A stretch of 5,105 bases of DNA from Propionibacteriaceae bacterium. GTDB lineage: Bacteria; Actinomycetota; Actinomycetes; Propionibacteriales; Propionibacteriaceae. The position numbers and the translations under genes were made by a program. The notes beneath the pieces were generated by a model. The model saw only the letters and a list, made by a program, of their open reading frames with translations. It was not told the origin of the DNA and did no database searches. The stretch is from the NCBI GenBank assembly GCA_031268065.1, contig JAIRXX010000047.1:1-5105 (forward strand). The letters run 5' to 3'. How positions within the stretch are numbered: position 1 is the stretch's first letter; each line of letters starts with the position of its first letter. Of this stretch, positions 5,053-5,105 are shown piece after piece.

Positions 5053-5097
5053 ATGACTAACTCGTTCACTGCCCTCCACCGGCTTCTCGGTCACTAG
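5053..5097 (+). CDS. Possible leaderless 14-residue mini-ORF (leader peptide?)
   Basis: ATG at 5053 opens a 14-codon frame, MTNSFTALHRLLGH, that stops with TAG at 5095-5097. AGGAG (5035-5039) is 13 bases away, too far for a normal ribosome site, but the predicted transcription start coincides with the ATG, which would make it leaderless. It may be a leader peptide for a gene beyond the window. It has no run of a single amino acid that would name the signal sensed (one Leu-Leu pair, two His). A chance ORF is a real possibility at this length. Confidence 0.3.
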   Translation: MTNSFTALHRLLGH

Positions 5098-5105
5098 CGG
5101 GGTCC

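Overview
The window looks like a chromosomal segment of a high-GC, aerobic or aerotolerant bacterium, most likely an actinobacterium. GC is about 60% by eye. The supporting signs are GC-rich third codon positions, a GTG start with no ribosome binding site but a TANNNT box just upstream (the leaderless pattern common in Actinobacteria), and a tRNA gene without an encoded CCA. The window also holds a glutathionyl-hydroquinone-reductase-like protein whose thiol-site motifs depart from the glutathione-using consensus, which would suit a mycothiol-using host. No genus can be named from this sequence alone. All supported genes are on the + strand.

Layout. (1) 2-703: the 3' end of a haem catalase gene, closed by a strong stem-loop terminator at 715-760. 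(2) 761-1139: a long regulatory region with no large gene. It carries a near-consensus promoter (864-892), an operator-like dyad (908-929), a well-spaced Shine-Dalgarno followed by a 23-codon mini-ORF (955-1026) containing two adjacent TGT cysteine codons, and two stem-loops (986-1013 and 1022-1052) overlapping the mini-ORF and its stop codon. It looks like a leader-peptide attenuator, although no homologue search or RNA data were available. (3) 1140-3618: two genes 28 bp apart, probably one operon. They encode a metal-dependent amidohydrolase of the prolidase/imidazolonepropionase-like group and an Xi-class glutathione-transferase-like protein. (4) 3623-3692: two perfect 11-bp stem-loops. (5) 3694-3764: tRNA-Cys(GCA), starting four bases after the second stem-loop. 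(6) 3819-4823: an alpha/beta-hydrolase esterase gene, probably leaderless. (7) 4824-5105: mostly non-coding, with a stem-loop at 4974-4999 and, at the right edge, a candidate promoter placed so that transcription would begin at the ATG of a 14-codon mini-ORF.

How the parts may fit together. Catalase (peroxide removal) and the thiol-transferase-like protein (thiol or quinone redox chemistry) suggest an oxidative-stress or detoxification theme, but the catalase gene has its own terminator and is a separate unit. The most interesting link is that the amidohydrolase/transferase operon is preceded by a leader with tandem cysteine codons and followed directly by tRNA-Cys. A cysteine- or thiol-responsive control circuit is a reasonable hypothesis, not a demonstrated one. 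No mobile element, CRISPR array or phage gene was seen.
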